NCBI GenBank assembly: GCA_019739225.1
Contig: JAHHDT010000001.1
Location: 620,001-684,000 of the forward strand
Source: Aquamicrobium sp.
GTDB taxonomy: Bacteria > Pseudomonadota > Alphaproteobacteria > Rhizobiales > Rhizobiaceae
DNA: 64,000 nucleotides
Reading direction: 5' to 3'
The notes below the pieces were generated by a model. It worked only from the letters and a program-made list of their open reading frames with translations, did no database searches and had not been told where the DNA came from. Below are positions 26,212 through 35,653 of this stretch, in pieces. The first letter of the stretch is position 1. Each line of letters opens with the position of its first letter. A program made the translations under genes and the position numbers.

Positions 26212-27155
26212 TGAGTGAGGGCCGCGCGCCATTCCTCCGGCCGCTGATTGCCCGGACACTGCGCTTTCTCAAGCAGGCGGAGTATTGGCTGACAGCACAG
26301 GCCGCCATGGCAGCGCTTTGGCTCCTGCGCCTGCTGCCGCCGGACCGTGCGCTCGATTTCGCCGACCGCGTGGCGCGCCGCATTGGCCCATGGTTCGGCC
26401 GTCACCGAGTTGCTCTCGACAATCTCCGCAACGCCTATCCCGAAAAGAGCGAGGAAGAAATCCAGGCGATCGCCTCCGACATGTGGGGCAACATGGCGCG
26501 TCTGGCCGGCGAGTACGTCTTCCTCGACCAGCTTTTCGACTTCGAACCCAATTCGAACAGGACGGGCCGCGTCGAGGTAATCGGCGAGGAGATTTTCGTG
26601 CGCGTGCGCGCCAGCGACAGGCCGCACATCTTCTTCACCGCCCATACCGGGAATTTCGAGCTCCTGCCGGTGGCCGCAGCCTCGTACGAACTGCCGGTGA
26701 CAGCGCTGTTCCGCGCCCCGAACAACCCCTACATCGCCAAATACATCTTCTCGACCCGCGCTGATGCGATGGGCGAACTGATCGCCTCGCGCGCTGGCGC
26801 CGCTTTCGGCCTCGCCCGCATCCTCGAGCGTGGCGGCAATATCGGTGTCCTCGTCGACCAGAAGTTCCACAAGGGGGTGCCAACCACCTTCTTCGGACGG
26901 CCGTGCAACACCAGTCCGCTGGTGGCGAAGCTCGCGCGCCAGTACGACTGCGATGTCTATCCGGCTCGCTCCGTGCGGCTACCCGGCAACCGTTACCGGC
27001 TGGAAATCTTCGACAGACTGGAACTGCCCCGCACCGAGAAGGGAACGCTTGACGTGCAGGCGACCAGCCAGCTTCTCAACGACACGGTCGAAGGCTGGGT
27101 ACGCGAGCATCCGGGCCAGTGGATGTGGTTCCACAAGCGCTGGAAGACGAGCTGA
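26211..27155 (+). CDS. lpxXL: LpxXL, very-long-chain lipid A acyltransferase
   Basis: This 314-residue LpxL/HtrB-family enzyme has one N-terminal membrane segment (AAMAALWLLRLLPP), the catalytic H-x4-E motif (His145-TGNF-Glu150) and NIGVLVDQKF. It transfers the 28-carbon hydroxyacyl chain from AcpXL to lipid A at the inner membrane. The start overlaps the dehydrogenase stop. A much longer open frame upstream is a shadow of the preceding gene. Confidence 0.93.
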   Translation: MSEGRAPFLRPLIARTLRFLKQAEYWLTAQAAMAALWLLRLLPPDRALDFADRVARRIGPWFGRHRVALDNLRNAYPEKSEEEIQAIASDMWGNMARLAGEYVFLDQLFDFEPNSNRTGRVEVIGEEIFVRVRASDRPHIFFTAHTGNFELLPVAAASYELPVTALFRAPNNPYIAKYIFSTRADAMGELIASRAGAAFGLARILERGGNIGVLVDQKFHKGVPTTFFGRPCNTSPLVAKLARQYDCDVYPARSVRLPGNRYRLEIFDRLELPRTEKGTLDVQATSQLLNDTVEGWVREHPGQWMWFHKRWKTS

Positions 27156-27172
27156 CAGACGCTGATCGCGGC

Positions 27173-28087
27173 CTACTGCCCGTAATAGTTCATCACCGCG
27201 TGCCGCGCTTCGGCGAAGAACAGCCAGCGCTCCGCCAGCACACCTACGGCATGCGACACGACGGCGATCACGGCCAGCGCCGGGGTGACGGCACCGGACA
27301 ATAGCAGCGGCGCGACGGCCGCAACCGGCACCACGCCGCCGAGCAGCACGCTGAGCCGCGCCAGCTTCGCCGCATGCTTGCGCGCCACCCTGAACCCCAT
27401 CTCGCTTGTGAGATAGTTGTCGTTGAAATGCGGCCGCTCGAACAGCTTCACCTTGCCGATGAAGCCGAGGCCCGTCGCGCTTTCGGGTGTCGAAAGCGGA
27501 ACCAGCGACAACATGCGTTGCCGCCACAGCCATTTCAAAACCCAGGCCGCGACCAGCAGAACCACCGACAGCACCGACAACACCAGCACATTGCCACCGC
27601 CCGAAGCCGCGAAAAACAGACCGAGCAGGCTTCCGCCCGCGCCGGCAAAGAGCAGATAGCAGGCCGGCGTGAGCGGCGTGTGCCACGCCTGCACCGACCG
27701 CAGCGACGCATAGATCATCGAGGTGCAGTAGACCGTGACGGCCGCCCCCAGCGTGCCGAGCAGGCCCGCAATCGGCAGGTAGCGCGACTGGAAGATCGCA
27801 CCATAGGCGGCAATGCACAGCGGGATGAAGGTGAGGATCGCCATCACGCCCTCGCGCGACAGCCAGCTCGAGCGCCACTGCGACAGCGCCCGCCATGCGC
27901 GCTGCGGATTGCCGAGATGCAATGTCGACGACAGCAGACCGGCCGAGATCAGCGCCAGCGCAACGAAATGCGCGATCTTGGTTGCCATGGAAGCAGGATC
28001 GAGCAGGCCGAGACCCAGGACGGCCGCAAGCCCGTAACCCAGCCCAGAAGCGGTCGTGAACGCGATGATGGAAAGGGCTGGATGCAT
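27173..28087 (-). CDS. soeC: SoeC-type membrane anchor (DmsC family)
   Basis: This 304-residue polytopic protein has about eight hydrophobic segments and DmsC-family marks such as HLGNPQRAWRALSQWRSSWLSREGV. It would anchor the SoeAB dimer to the membrane and pass electrons to quinone. It is the last gene of the soeABC set but is separated from soeB by a 314-bp gap with a palindromic repeat (28125-28362). Confidence 0.85.
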   Translation of the reverse strand: MHPALSIIAFTTASGLGYGLAAVLGLGLLDPASMATKIAHFVALALISAGLLSSTLHLGNPQRAWRALSQWRSSWLSREGVMAILTFIPLCIAAYGAIFQSRYLPIAGLLGTLGAAVTVYCTSMIYASLRSVQAWHTPLTPACYLLFAGAGGSLLGLFFAASGGGNVLVLSVLSVVLLVAAWVLKWLWRQRMLSLVPLSTPESATGLGFIGKVKLFERPHFNDNYLTSEMGFRVARKHAAKLARLSVLLGGVVPVAAVAPLLLSGAVTPALAVIAVVSHAVGVLAERWLFFAEARHAVMNYYGQ

Positions 28088-28401
28088 CTAGAAGCGAAGC
28101 CCCCGCAGCGCCGCATTCCGTCGCGCCCCCCTCTGTCCTGCCGGACATCTCCCCCACGAGGGGGGAGATCGCCATGCACACCTGCTTTCGCCAATCATCA
28201 ACGCTGCAGAACGAGCCCCGGCAGAATTGACGGCCGATATCCCCCCTCGTGGGGGGTGAGGAGTGGTCCGCAAAGCGGACGAAAAGCCAACGATTTGGCT
28301 TTTCGAGTGACGAACGCCCGAAGCGTAGGCGTAGGGCAGGCTACGGCAGGACAGAGGGGGGCAACGTAGAGTGCTCTGCAAAATCGAGAGTGGCACGAGC
28401 A
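28088..28401. other. Intra-operon gap between soeB and soeC
   Basis: No coding frame is convincing here. The stretch is almost entirely the palindromic repeat at 28125-28362 plus short flanks. Its nested hairpins might pause or attenuate soeC transcription or stabilise the soeAB message. Confidence 0.7.
28125..28362. repeat. Interspersed palindromic element with 19-bp perfect terminal inverted repeats
   Basis: Ends 28125-28143 and 28344-28362 are exact reverse complements (CGGCAGGACAGAGGGGGGC at the right end). Inside are further hairpins: ATCTCCCCC/GGGGGAGAT at 28147-28169, CCCCCC/GGGGGG at 28241-28256, GTCCGC/GCGGAC at 28266-28280 and GAAAAGCCAA/TTGGCTTTTC at 28281-28304. No transposase is present, so it is MITE-like. 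Confidence 0.85.
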
Positions 28402-29172
28402 TCAGATCCGGTCCAGCATGTCGTCGACCCACGCAAAGAAACCCGTTGCCCCGCGCGTATCCTCCGCAGCCGGCACCGCCTTCGCTGCCAGCGGCTTTCG
28501 CGGGCGGGGCGGCAGGTATTTGTTGACGGGCTTGGTGCCCTGCTCCGGCATAAGGTCCATGCCGCCGCGTTCGGCCACCATGATCGATACGGCCGAACCC
28601 GGATCGGCGAGATCGCCGAAATGCCGGGCATTGGTCGGGCAGGTCCGCACGCAAGAGGGCACGCGATCCACTTCGGGAATGGTCTCATTGTAGATGCGGT
28701 CGATGCAGAGCGTGCATTTCTTCATCACGCCGGCGGCAAGGTCCATTTCGCGCGCACCATAGGGGCACGCCCATGCGCACAGGCCGCAACCGATGCACAT
28801 GTCCTCGTCCACCAGCACGATGCCGTCGTCGGTGCGCTTGTAGGAGGCGCCCGTCGGGCAGACGGTCACGCAGGGCGCGTCCTCGCAATGCAGGCAGGAC
28901 TTGGGAAAGTGGATCAGCCGCGCGGCCCCGGCCTCGCCCACCACCTCGCCACCTTCAGGCGTCACCTCGAAGGAATGGATGCGGTTGAGGAACGTGCCTG
29001 AAACGTCCGGACCATAAGGGTCCTGATCGGACAGAGCGGCGCCGTATCCGCCGGTATTCCACTCCTTGCACGAGACAACACAGGCATGGCAGCCGACACA
29101 GACGTCAAGGTCGATGACGAGCCCGAGCTTTTTCGGGGTCGGCTGGGAAGGGAGAGACGTCACCGGCTCCAC
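28402..29172 (-). CDS. soeB: SoeB-type four-cluster ferredoxin subunit
   Basis: This 256-residue iron-sulfur protein of the DmsB/PsrB type has no signal peptide. Cys motifs are DVCVGCHACVVSCKEWN, SCLHCEDAPCVTVCPTGA, DMCIGCGLCAWACPYGA and KKCTLCIDRIY with PSCVRTCPTNA, enough for four [4Fe-4S] clusters. It passes electrons from the molybdenum subunit to the membrane anchor. Its start overlaps soeA by 13 bp. Confidence 0.88.
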   Translation of the reverse strand: MEPVTSLPSQPTPKKLGLVIDLDVCVGCHACVVSCKEWNTGGYGAALSDQDPYGPDVSGTFLNRIHSFEVTPEGGEVVGEAGAARLIHFPKSCLHCEDAPCVTVCPTGASYKRTDDGIVLVDEDMCIGCGLCAWACPYGAREMDLAAGVMKKCTLCIDRIYNETIPEVDRVPSCVRTCPTNARHFGDLADPGSAVSIMVAERGGMDLMPEQGTKPVNKYLPPRPRKPLAAKAVPAAEDTRGATGFFAWVDDMLDRI

Positions 29173-32000
29173 TCCTGCCCGTAGCGCAGCTCGTCGGCAA
29201 CCTCACGCGTGCCCCGCTTCTGCGGCTCGAAATGCGGCTGACTTGCCACGTCGGGCTCCGCCTTCTCGATGTTTACCCGCAGGTCGTACCACGCCGCCTG
29301 GCCGGTGATGGGATCGGAATTCGACCAGCGCATGCCGTCGCCCTTCGGCGGCAGCAATTCGTGGATCAGATGGTTCATCAGAAACCCTCTGGTCGCCTCC
29401 GGCGAAGCAGGGTCGAGTGCCCACGCACCGCTCCGCTTGCCGATCGCGTTCCACGTCCACATCGTATCGCGATTGACGGTCTCGGAACGCGCGATCTCGA
29501 CCTTGATGCGGCCGTGATGCGATGTCAGCCAGACCCAGTCGCCGTCCTTCAGCCCGTGCGCGTCGCAGATCGCGCCGGGCACGTAGAGCGGGTTGCGGGT
29601 ATGGATCTGGCGCAGCCACGCATTCATCGAACCCCACGAATGGTACATCGCCATCGGGCGCTGCGTGATCGCGTGATATGGAAACGCCGACTTGTCTACG
29701 CCCGCTTCCTCGAATGGCTCGTACCATGACGGCAGCGGGGAGAAGGCAGACACGATGCGCTCGCGATAGGCTTCCGGCGCCGCCGGCTCGCGAAGGCCCT
29801 GCGCCGACAGGCGGAACTTCTGCAACTCCTCCGAATAAAGCTGGAACGTCACCGGCTGCGGCTGGTCGAAGAAACCCATCCGCACCGCGAAATCCTGGTA
29901 GGCCGCATTGGCATGCTTGAAGAACTGCGCTTCGGGCGGGATATGCGCGGAAAAGAACGAGCCGTTCTCGATATAGCGGTTCAACTGGTCGGGATTGGCC
30001 GCTCCCCTGCCCGTCCGGTCGGCTCCAAGGCCGCGAAACCCTGCCAGCGGCCCGATGCCGGGGCGCCTCTCATGGCGCACGATGTAATCGGCGTAGTCTG
30101 CGTAGAGCGGCTGCCCGCGGCTGTCGGAAAAGCCCGGCAGGCGCAACCGCGCGCCGAGGTCGATCAGCACACTCTGGAAGGCGCGTACGTCACGGTCTGG
30201 CTCGACCACCGGCCAACGGATGGCGTCATTGACGGAATCCGGTTCCGAGATGGGCCGGTCGAGCAACGAGATGCAGTCGTGGCGTTCGAGATATGTCGTA
30301 TCGGGCAACACGAGGTCGGCGTAGGCCACCATTTCCGAGGAATAGGCGTCGGAATAGATGATCTTCGGGATGCGGTACTCGCCGGTCGCCTCGTCCCTGT
30401 CCTCCAGCATCCTGATCACGCCGGCCGTGTTCATAGACGAGTTCCAGGCCATGTTGGCCATGTAGAGGAACAACACGTCGATCGGATATGGATCGCCGGC
30501 ATGAGCGTTGGCGATGACCATATGCATCAGGCCATGGGCCGAGATCGGCGCTTCCCAGGAAAACGCCTTGTCGATGCGCGTCGGCTTGCCCTCCGCGTCG
30601 ACCAGAAGGTCTTCCGGCCCAAGCGGGAAACCGAGATGGGGCCCGGCGAGGGGCTGGTTGGAGCCGAAATGCTCCGACTTGCCGTGCGGACGCGGATGCG
30701 CGTGCAGAGGCTTCGGGTAAGGCGGCTCGAAGCGAAAGCCACCGGGGCAGTCTATCGCGCCGATCAGCACCTGCAGCAGGTGCAGTGCGCGCGCCGTCTG
30801 GAACCCGTTGGAATGCGCCGAGATGCCGCGCATCGCGTGGAACGAGACCGGCCGGCCCACAAAGGTCTGGTGTCGCTGTCCGTAAACATCCGTCCAAGGC
30901 TGCTCGATCTCGATCGCCTCGTCAAAGGCGACACGCCCGATTTCCTCGGCAAGGCCGCGAATGGTGGCGGCATCGACTCCGACCCGGTCGGCCACGGCCT
31001 CGGGTGCGTGGCGCGGATCGAGATATTCTTCCGCCAGCAACTGGAACGACGGCGCCACGGCGCGCCCGTCAGACAGCGTCGTGCGCCCGGAAAGCGACGG
31101 ACGCGCGCCCTTCGTTCCGGCCGGCACGACGCGCTCGGTCACGGTTTCAAAGACCAGCGGCTTGCCTTCGGCGTCCCGGGCGAACAACCCATGATCGGCC
31201 GTTTCCGGTGCGTCGATCACCAGCCAGGGCGCATTGGAATAGCGGACAAGGTAGTCGATATCGATCCGCCGCGCCTTGAGGAGTTCGTGGACGAGAGCCA
31301 GGATCAGCAGGCCATCGGTTCCCGGCCGCACCCCGATCCAGTTGTCGGCAACCGCCGAATAACCGGTGCGGACCGGATTGACCGAAACGAACCGCGCGCC
31401 GCGTTTCTTCAGCTTCGAGATACCCATCTTGAGCGGGTTGGAGTCGTGATCCTCGGCAACGCCGAACATCACGAACAGCTTCGTGCGCTCCCAGTCCGGC
31501 GCGCCGAACTCCCAGAACGCGCCGCCGATCGTCATGATGCCGGCCGCCGCCATGTTGACGGAGCAGAAACCGCCATGCGCGGCATAGTTGGGCGTGCCGA
31601 ATTGCTGCGCCCAGAAGCTGGTGAGCGATTGCGACTGGTCGCGTCCGGTGAAGAAGGCGAGCTTCTTCGGATCGCGGTCGCGTACCTCGCCAAGCCACTC
31701 CGTTGCGAGCCTCAGCGCCTCTTCCCAGGAAATCTTGCGGAATTCGCCCGATCCGCGCGGGCCGGTGCGCAGCAGCGGCGAATCGAGGCGCGCCGGCGCG
31801 TAATGCTGCATGATGCCGGACGAACCCTTTGCGCAAAGCACGCCCTTGTTCACCGGATGGTCGCGGTTGCCTTCGATGTAGCGGACCTTGCCGTCCTTCA
31901 GGTGCACGTCGATGCCGCACCGGCAGGCGCACATATAGCAGGTCGTCTTGCGGACCTCGTCCGAAACAGGTCTCGACAGGTCGAGCCGATGATCCGACAT
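29160..32000 (-). CDS. soeA: SoeA-type molybdopterin catalytic subunit, cytoplasmic sulfite dehydrogenase
   Basis: This 946-residue bis-MGD oxidoreductase has Cys21, Cys24, Cys28 and Cys56 (C-x2-C-x3-C-x27-C) binding an N-terminal [4Fe-4S] cluster. The molybdopterin and dinucleotide-binding domains follow. There is no Tat signal, so the enzyme faces the cytoplasm, as in SoeABC, which oxidises sulfite to sulfate with electrons going to quinone. GGGAG precedes ATG 32000. The gene order A-B-C and the sizes fit SoeABC; other DMSO-reductase-family enzymes with the same architecture cannot be fully excluded. Confidence 0.82.
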   Translation of the reverse strand: MSDHRLDLSRPVSDEVRKTTCYMCACRCGIDVHLKDGKVRYIEGNRDHPVNKGVLCAKGSSGIMQHYAPARLDSPLLRTGPRGSGEFRKISWEEALRLATEWLGEVRDRDPKKLAFFTGRDQSQSLTSFWAQQFGTPNYAAHGGFCSVNMAAAGIMTIGGAFWEFGAPDWERTKLFVMFGVAEDHDSNPLKMGISKLKKRGARFVSVNPVRTGYSAVADNWIGVRPGTDGLLILALVHELLKARRIDIDYLVRYSNAPWLVIDAPETADHGLFARDAEGKPLVFETVTERVVPAGTKGARPSLSGRTTLSDGRAVAPSFQLLAEEYLDPRHAPEAVADRVGVDAATIRGLAEEIGRVAFDEAIEIEQPWTDVYGQRHQTFVGRPVSFHAMRGISAHSNGFQTARALHLLQVLIGAIDCPGGFRFEPPYPKPLHAHPRPHGKSEHFGSNQPLAGPHLGFPLGPEDLLVDAEGKPTRIDKAFSWEAPISAHGLMHMVIANAHAGDPYPIDVLFLYMANMAWNSSMNTAGVIRMLEDRDEATGEYRIPKIIYSDAYSSEMVAYADLVLPDTTYLERHDCISLLDRPISEPDSVNDAIRWPVVEPDRDVRAFQSVLIDLGARLRLPGFSDSRGQPLYADYADYIVRHERRPGIGPLAGFRGLGADRTGRGAANPDQLNRYIENGSFFSAHIPPEAQFFKHANAAYQDFAVRMGFFDQPQPVTFQLYSEELQKFRLSAQGLREPAAPEAYRERIVSAFSPLPSWYEPFEEAGVDKSAFPYHAITQRPMAMYHSWGSMNAWLRQIHTRNPLYVPGAICDAHGLKDGDWVWLTSHHGRIKVEIARSETVNRDTMWTWNAIGKRSGAWALDPASPEATRGFLMNHLIHELLPPKGDGMRWSNSDPITGQAAWYDLRVNIEKAEPDVASQPHFEPQKRGTREVADELRYGQEWSR

Positions 32001-32102
32001 CACTGAACGCTCCCTAACCTTGTCAGGTCTATGCAAGACGGTTCGGGATTGAAATGCCGGAAAGGCGACATGGTGTGGAATATTTTTCGCCGGCTGGCGG
32101 TC

Positions 32103-32531
32103 TCAGTTTTCGACGATGATGCGCGTGTTGCCTGCACCCACCTGGCGCACCAGCCGGTAGAAGGCTTCCGCGTTGGGCGTCGCAAGCCGCACGCAGCCAT
32201 GCGAGGCAGGCTGTCCAAGCCGGCTGACGGCATCCGTGCCATGCACGGCCCACCCGCGATCGTAGAAGACTGCAAACGGCATCGGCGCATTGTCGTACGT
32301 GCGCGAGAGCCACAATTTGTGAACCCGATAGGGGCGGAACTCGCCGCGAGGCGTGGTGTACCCCTGACGCGCGGTCGAAACCGGCCATTCGTAGAGGACC
32401 TTGCCATAATGCGTGACGGTCATCTTCTGCGCGGCGACGTCAACGCGGGCCACCACGCTGGATGCCTGAGCCGAAAGACCGGAACCGAGCAGCAGCGCCA
32501 TAGCGGCCGCGGCCAGCATAAACTTATTCAT
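32103..32531 (-). CDS. Secreted L,D-transpeptidase (YkuD domain)
   Basis: This 142-residue protein has a signal peptide (AAAAMALLLGSGLSAQA) and a YkuD catalytic motif, with His97 in WAVHGTD and SHGCVRLAT with Cys113 as nucleophile. It would make 3-3 peptidoglycan cross-links or attach proteins in the periplasm. It is short: mostly a bare catalytic domain. ATG 32531 starts the signal peptide. It is a single gene divergent from the M20 hydrolase. Confidence 0.9.
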   Translation of the reverse strand: MNKFMLAAAAMALLLGSGLSAQASSVVARVDVAAQKMTVTHYGKVLYEWPVSTARQGYTTPRGEFRPYRVHKLWLSRTYDNAPMPFAVFYDRGWAVHGTDAVSRLGQPASHGCVRLATPNAEAFYRLVRQVGAGNTRIIVEN

Positions 32532-32712
32532 GCGTCGAACCCCAAACTGTCCCAGCCCACGATGCGCATGGTGCACCGGCGGGCGATATGAGGCGACTCT
32601 GACGGAGATTTCCTAACAATCTTTCGCATATCGGCCTGGCTGGCATCATGAAATCAGGCTGGACCAAACAGCCTGCTTGCCAGCCCCCAATCCTGCCTGC
32701 TCAATAGCGCCC

Positions 32713-33993
32713 ATGAACGAAAAGCTCTTCCGCGCCATAGATGACCGCCGCGACGAACTCGTCGCCCTCACCGCCGACCTGATCCGCTTTCCGACGGTGA
32801 ACCCGCCCGGCGAAGCCTACACGCCCTGTGCGGAGTTCATCGCAAACCGGCTGCGAAAGCGGCGCTTCGAGACGCAGCTCATCCGCGGGCAGGACACGCC
32901 GGGCGATTCGGACCGTTATCCGCGTACCAATGTCGTTGCCCGCTTCGACGGGCGCGGCCACGGCCCCACAGTGCATTTCAACTCGCATATCGACGTGGTG
33001 GAGGCCGGCGAAGGCTGGACGGTCGATCCCTATGGCGGCATCGTGAAGGATGGCCGCGTGTACGGCCGCGGCGCCTGCGACATGAAGGGCGGGCTGGCCG
33101 CTTCCATCATCGCCGCCGAAGTCTTCATGGACGTCTATCCGGATTTTCCGGGCGCCATCGAGATTTCGGGCACTGTCGACGAGGAGTCGGGCGGTTTCGG
33201 CGGCGTTGCATATCTCGCCTCCAAGGGCTTCTTCTCGAAGCCGCGCGTCGACCACGTCATCATTCCCGAACCGCTCAACAAGGACCGCATCTGCTTAGGC
33301 CATCGCGGCGTCTGGTGGGCGGAGATCGAGACCAAGGGCAGGATCGCGCATGGCTCCATGCCGTTCCTCGGCGATTCGGCGATCCGCCACATGGGCGCGG
33401 TGCTGCACGCCTTCGAGGAAGAGCTTTTCCCAGCGCTCGACCGCAAGCAGACCCAGATGCCGGTGGTCCCGGAAGGTGCGCGCCGCTCTACCATGAACAT
33501 CAACTCGATCCACGGCGGCCAGACCGAGGATTTCTTTCCCGGCCTGCCCTCGCCCAACGTCGCGGACACGTGCCGCACCGTGATAGACCGGCGCTTTCTC
33601 CTGGAAGAATCCATCGACCAGGTGAAGGGCGAGGTCACCTCCATTCTCGACCGGCTCAAGCGCGAACGCCCGAAATTCGATTATTCCATCCGCGACCTGA
33701 TGGAAGTCCAGCCGACCATGACGGAACGCGACGCGCCGGTTGTGACCGCGGTCGCCGAAGGCATCCGTGAAATCTTCGGCAAGGAGCCGGACTACGTGAT
33801 TTCGCCCGGCACCTACGACCAGAAACATGTCGCCCGTATCGGCCATCTGCACGACTGCATCGCCTATGGCCCGGGCATCCTCGACCTCGCGCACCAGCCG
33901 GACGAATGGGTCGGCATCGACGATATGGTCGAATCAGCCAAGGTCATGGCCATCGGGCTGGACGTACTGTTGCGCGGCGCCATGCGTGGCTGA
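32713..33993 (+). CDS. M20-family metallohydrolase (acetylornithine deacetylase/desuccinylase type)
   Basis: This 426-residue zinc hydrolase has the metal ligands of the family: HFNSHIDVV, GRGACDMKGG and GTVDEESGG, plus a distal His in LDLAHQPDEW. It cleaves an N-acyl or peptide bond of an unknown substrate. It lies 105 bp before a dipeptide-type ABC importer on the same strand, which suggests that it processes what the importer brings in (inference). ATG 32713 is preferred. Confidence 0.85.
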   Translation: MNEKLFRAIDDRRDELVALTADLIRFPTVNPPGEAYTPCAEFIANRLRKRRFETQLIRGQDTPGDSDRYPRTNVVARFDGRGHGPTVHFNSHIDVVEAGEGWTVDPYGGIVKDGRVYGRGACDMKGGLAASIIAAEVFMDVYPDFPGAIEISGTVDEESGGFGGVAYLASKGFFSKPRVDHVIIPEPLNKDRICLGHRGVWWAEIETKGRIAHGSMPFLGDSAIRHMGAVLHAFEEELFPALDRKQTQMPVVPEGARRSTMNINSIHGGQTEDFFPGLPSPNVADTCRTVIDRRFLLEESIDQVKGEVTSILDRLKRERPKFDYSIRDLMEVQPTMTERDAPVVTAVAEGIREIFGKEPDYVISPGTYDQKHVARIGHLHDCIAYGPGILDLAHQPDEWVGIDDMVESAKVMAIGLDVLLRGAMRG

Positions 33994-34098
33994 CGGGGCA
34001 AGGCGCCCATCAGCGCTTTGCGGCGCAACAAAGTCGATTTACTCCCCGTGCGTTTCGCGCTTTGATCGCCGGGGTTCAGTTTGCATCGGGAGATCGTC

Positions 34099-35580
34099 AT
34101 GAAGCTTTTGAAATCCGTTCTCGTGGCCACGGCGCTTGCGCTCGCCACGTCGAGCGCGGCCATTGCCCAGCGCACGGACATCGTCATCGGCATGGTGCTT
34201 GAGCCGCCGCATCTCGATCCGACGGCCGGTGCCGCGGCCGCGATCAAGGAAGTCGGCTATGCGAACATCTTCGAAGGCATCACCCGCATCGGCCCGGACG
34301 GCGCCGTACAGCCCGGCCTCGCCGAAAGCTGGGAAATCTCCGATGATGGAAAGGTTTACACCTTCAAGCTGCGCACCGGCGTGAAGTTTCACGACGGCGC
34401 GGACTTCAGCGCCGAGGACGTGAAATTCTCCATCGACCGCGCCATGGCCGAGGATTCCGTCAATCCGCAGAAAGGCCTCTATTCGGCGATCGAGAAAGTG
34501 GAGGTTGTCGACCCGGCGACCGTCGTCGTGACCCTCAAGCACCCGCAGGGCGCGTTCCTGTGGAACATGGGCTGGGGTGAGGCAGCCATCGTCTCCCCGG
34601 CCTCTGCCGATGGCAACAAGGAAAAGCCCATCGGCACCGGCCCATTCAAGTTCGAGAACTGGGCCAAGGGTTCTTCGATCACGCTGGTGAAGAACCCTGA
34701 CTACTGGGGCGAAGAAGTCGCGCTCGACAAGGCCGAGTTCCGCATCATCCCGGACGCGGCCGCGGCTGTTCCGGCACTTCTGTCCGGCGACGTGCATGCC
34801 TTCTCCAACATGCCGGCCGGCGACGCCCTGCCGCAGATCGAAAGCGACCCGCGCTTCAAGGTCGTGATCGGCTCGACCGAGGGCGAGACCGTTCTGGCGA
34901 CCAACAACAAGAAGGAGCCGTTCGACAAGCTGGAGGTGCGCCAGGCCATCGCCCATGCGCTCAACCGCGACGAGATCATCGCCGGCACCCCGCCCGGCCT
35001 CGGCGTGCCGATCGGCTCGCACTTCGCACCCCATCATCCGGCCTATGTCGACCTGACCGGCACCTATCCCTACGACCCTGAAAAGGCGAAGGAACTGCTG
35101 GCGCAGGCGGGCTTCCCCGATGGCTTCTCCGCGACGCTGAAGCTCCCGCCTCCCGGCTACGCCCGTGACGGCGGCCAGATCATCGCCTCGCAGTTGCGGC
35201 AGGTGGGCATCAATCTCGAGATTATTCCGCTGGAGTGGGCCGACTGGCTGAGCCAGGTCTTCACCGACAAGAACTACGACCTCTCCATCGTCTCCCATGT
35301 CGAGCCGATGGACATAGGTATCTATGCGCGGCCGGACTACTACTTCCAGTACCAGAACCCCGAGTTCAACGCGGTCATGGAAGAACTCGAGGTCACGACC
35401 GACGAGGCCAAGCGCAACGAGCTTTACGGCAAGGCCCAGCGCATCCTCGCGGAGGATGCCGTCAACGGCTTCCTGTTCCAGCTCCCCAAGGTCGGCGTGT
35501 GGGACGCCAAGATCGAAGGCATGTGGGAGAACTGGCCGCTTTCGGTGGCCGACCTGACCAAGGTTCACTGGACCGAATAG
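34099..35580 (+). CDS. Dipeptide/oligopeptide-type ABC transporter solute-binding protein
   Basis: This 493-residue SBP_bac_5 protein has a signal peptide (VLVATALALATSSAAIAQ) and family marks AESWEISDDGKVYTFKLRTGVKFHDG and RQAIAHALNRDEI. It binds peptides or related solutes in the periplasm. GGGAG precedes ATG 34099. A hairpin follows its stop before the permease genes, consistent with higher expression of the binding protein. Confidence 0.9.
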   Translation: MKLLKSVLVATALALATSSAAIAQRTDIVIGMVLEPPHLDPTAGAAAAIKEVGYANIFEGITRIGPDGAVQPGLAESWEISDDGKVYTFKLRTGVKFHDGADFSAEDVKFSIDRAMAEDSVNPQKGLYSAIEKVEVVDPATVVVTLKHPQGAFLWNMGWGEAAIVSPASADGNKEKPIGTGPFKFENWAKGSSITLVKNPDYWGEEVALDKAEFRIIPDAAAAVPALLSGDVHAFSNMPAGDALPQIESDPRFKVVIGSTEGETVLATNNKKEPFDKLEVRQAIAHALNRDEIIAGTPPGLGVPIGSHFAPHHPAYVDLTGTYPYDPEKAKELLAQAGFPDGFSATLKLPPPGYARDGGQIIASQLRQVGINLEIIPLEWADWLSQVFTDKNYDLSIVSHVEPMDIGIYARPDYYFQYQNPEFNAVMEELEVTTDEAKRNELYGKAQRILAEDAVNGFLFQLPKVGVWDAKIEGMWENWPLSVADLTKVHWTE

Positions 35581-35595
35581 CCTCGACACCCACAG

Positions 35596-35635
35596 TGCCT
35601 CCCCCGGCTTCCGGCCTGGGGAGGCATCATTTTTC
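35596..35635 (+). terminator. Stem-loop with T-run between binding protein and permease genes
   Basis: A 9-bp stem TGCCTCCCC/GGGGAGGCA (35596-35604, 35618-35626) is followed by TCATTTTTC. It is likely an intra-operon partial terminator or mRNA 3'-end stabiliser. Confidence 0.7.
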
Positions 35636-35653
35636 AGGAACGATCCGCCCTTC

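Noticed and set aside
29913-32006. Long plus-strand open frame opposite soeA
   Set aside because: It is a mirror of the SoeA coding sequence without ribosome site or motifs.
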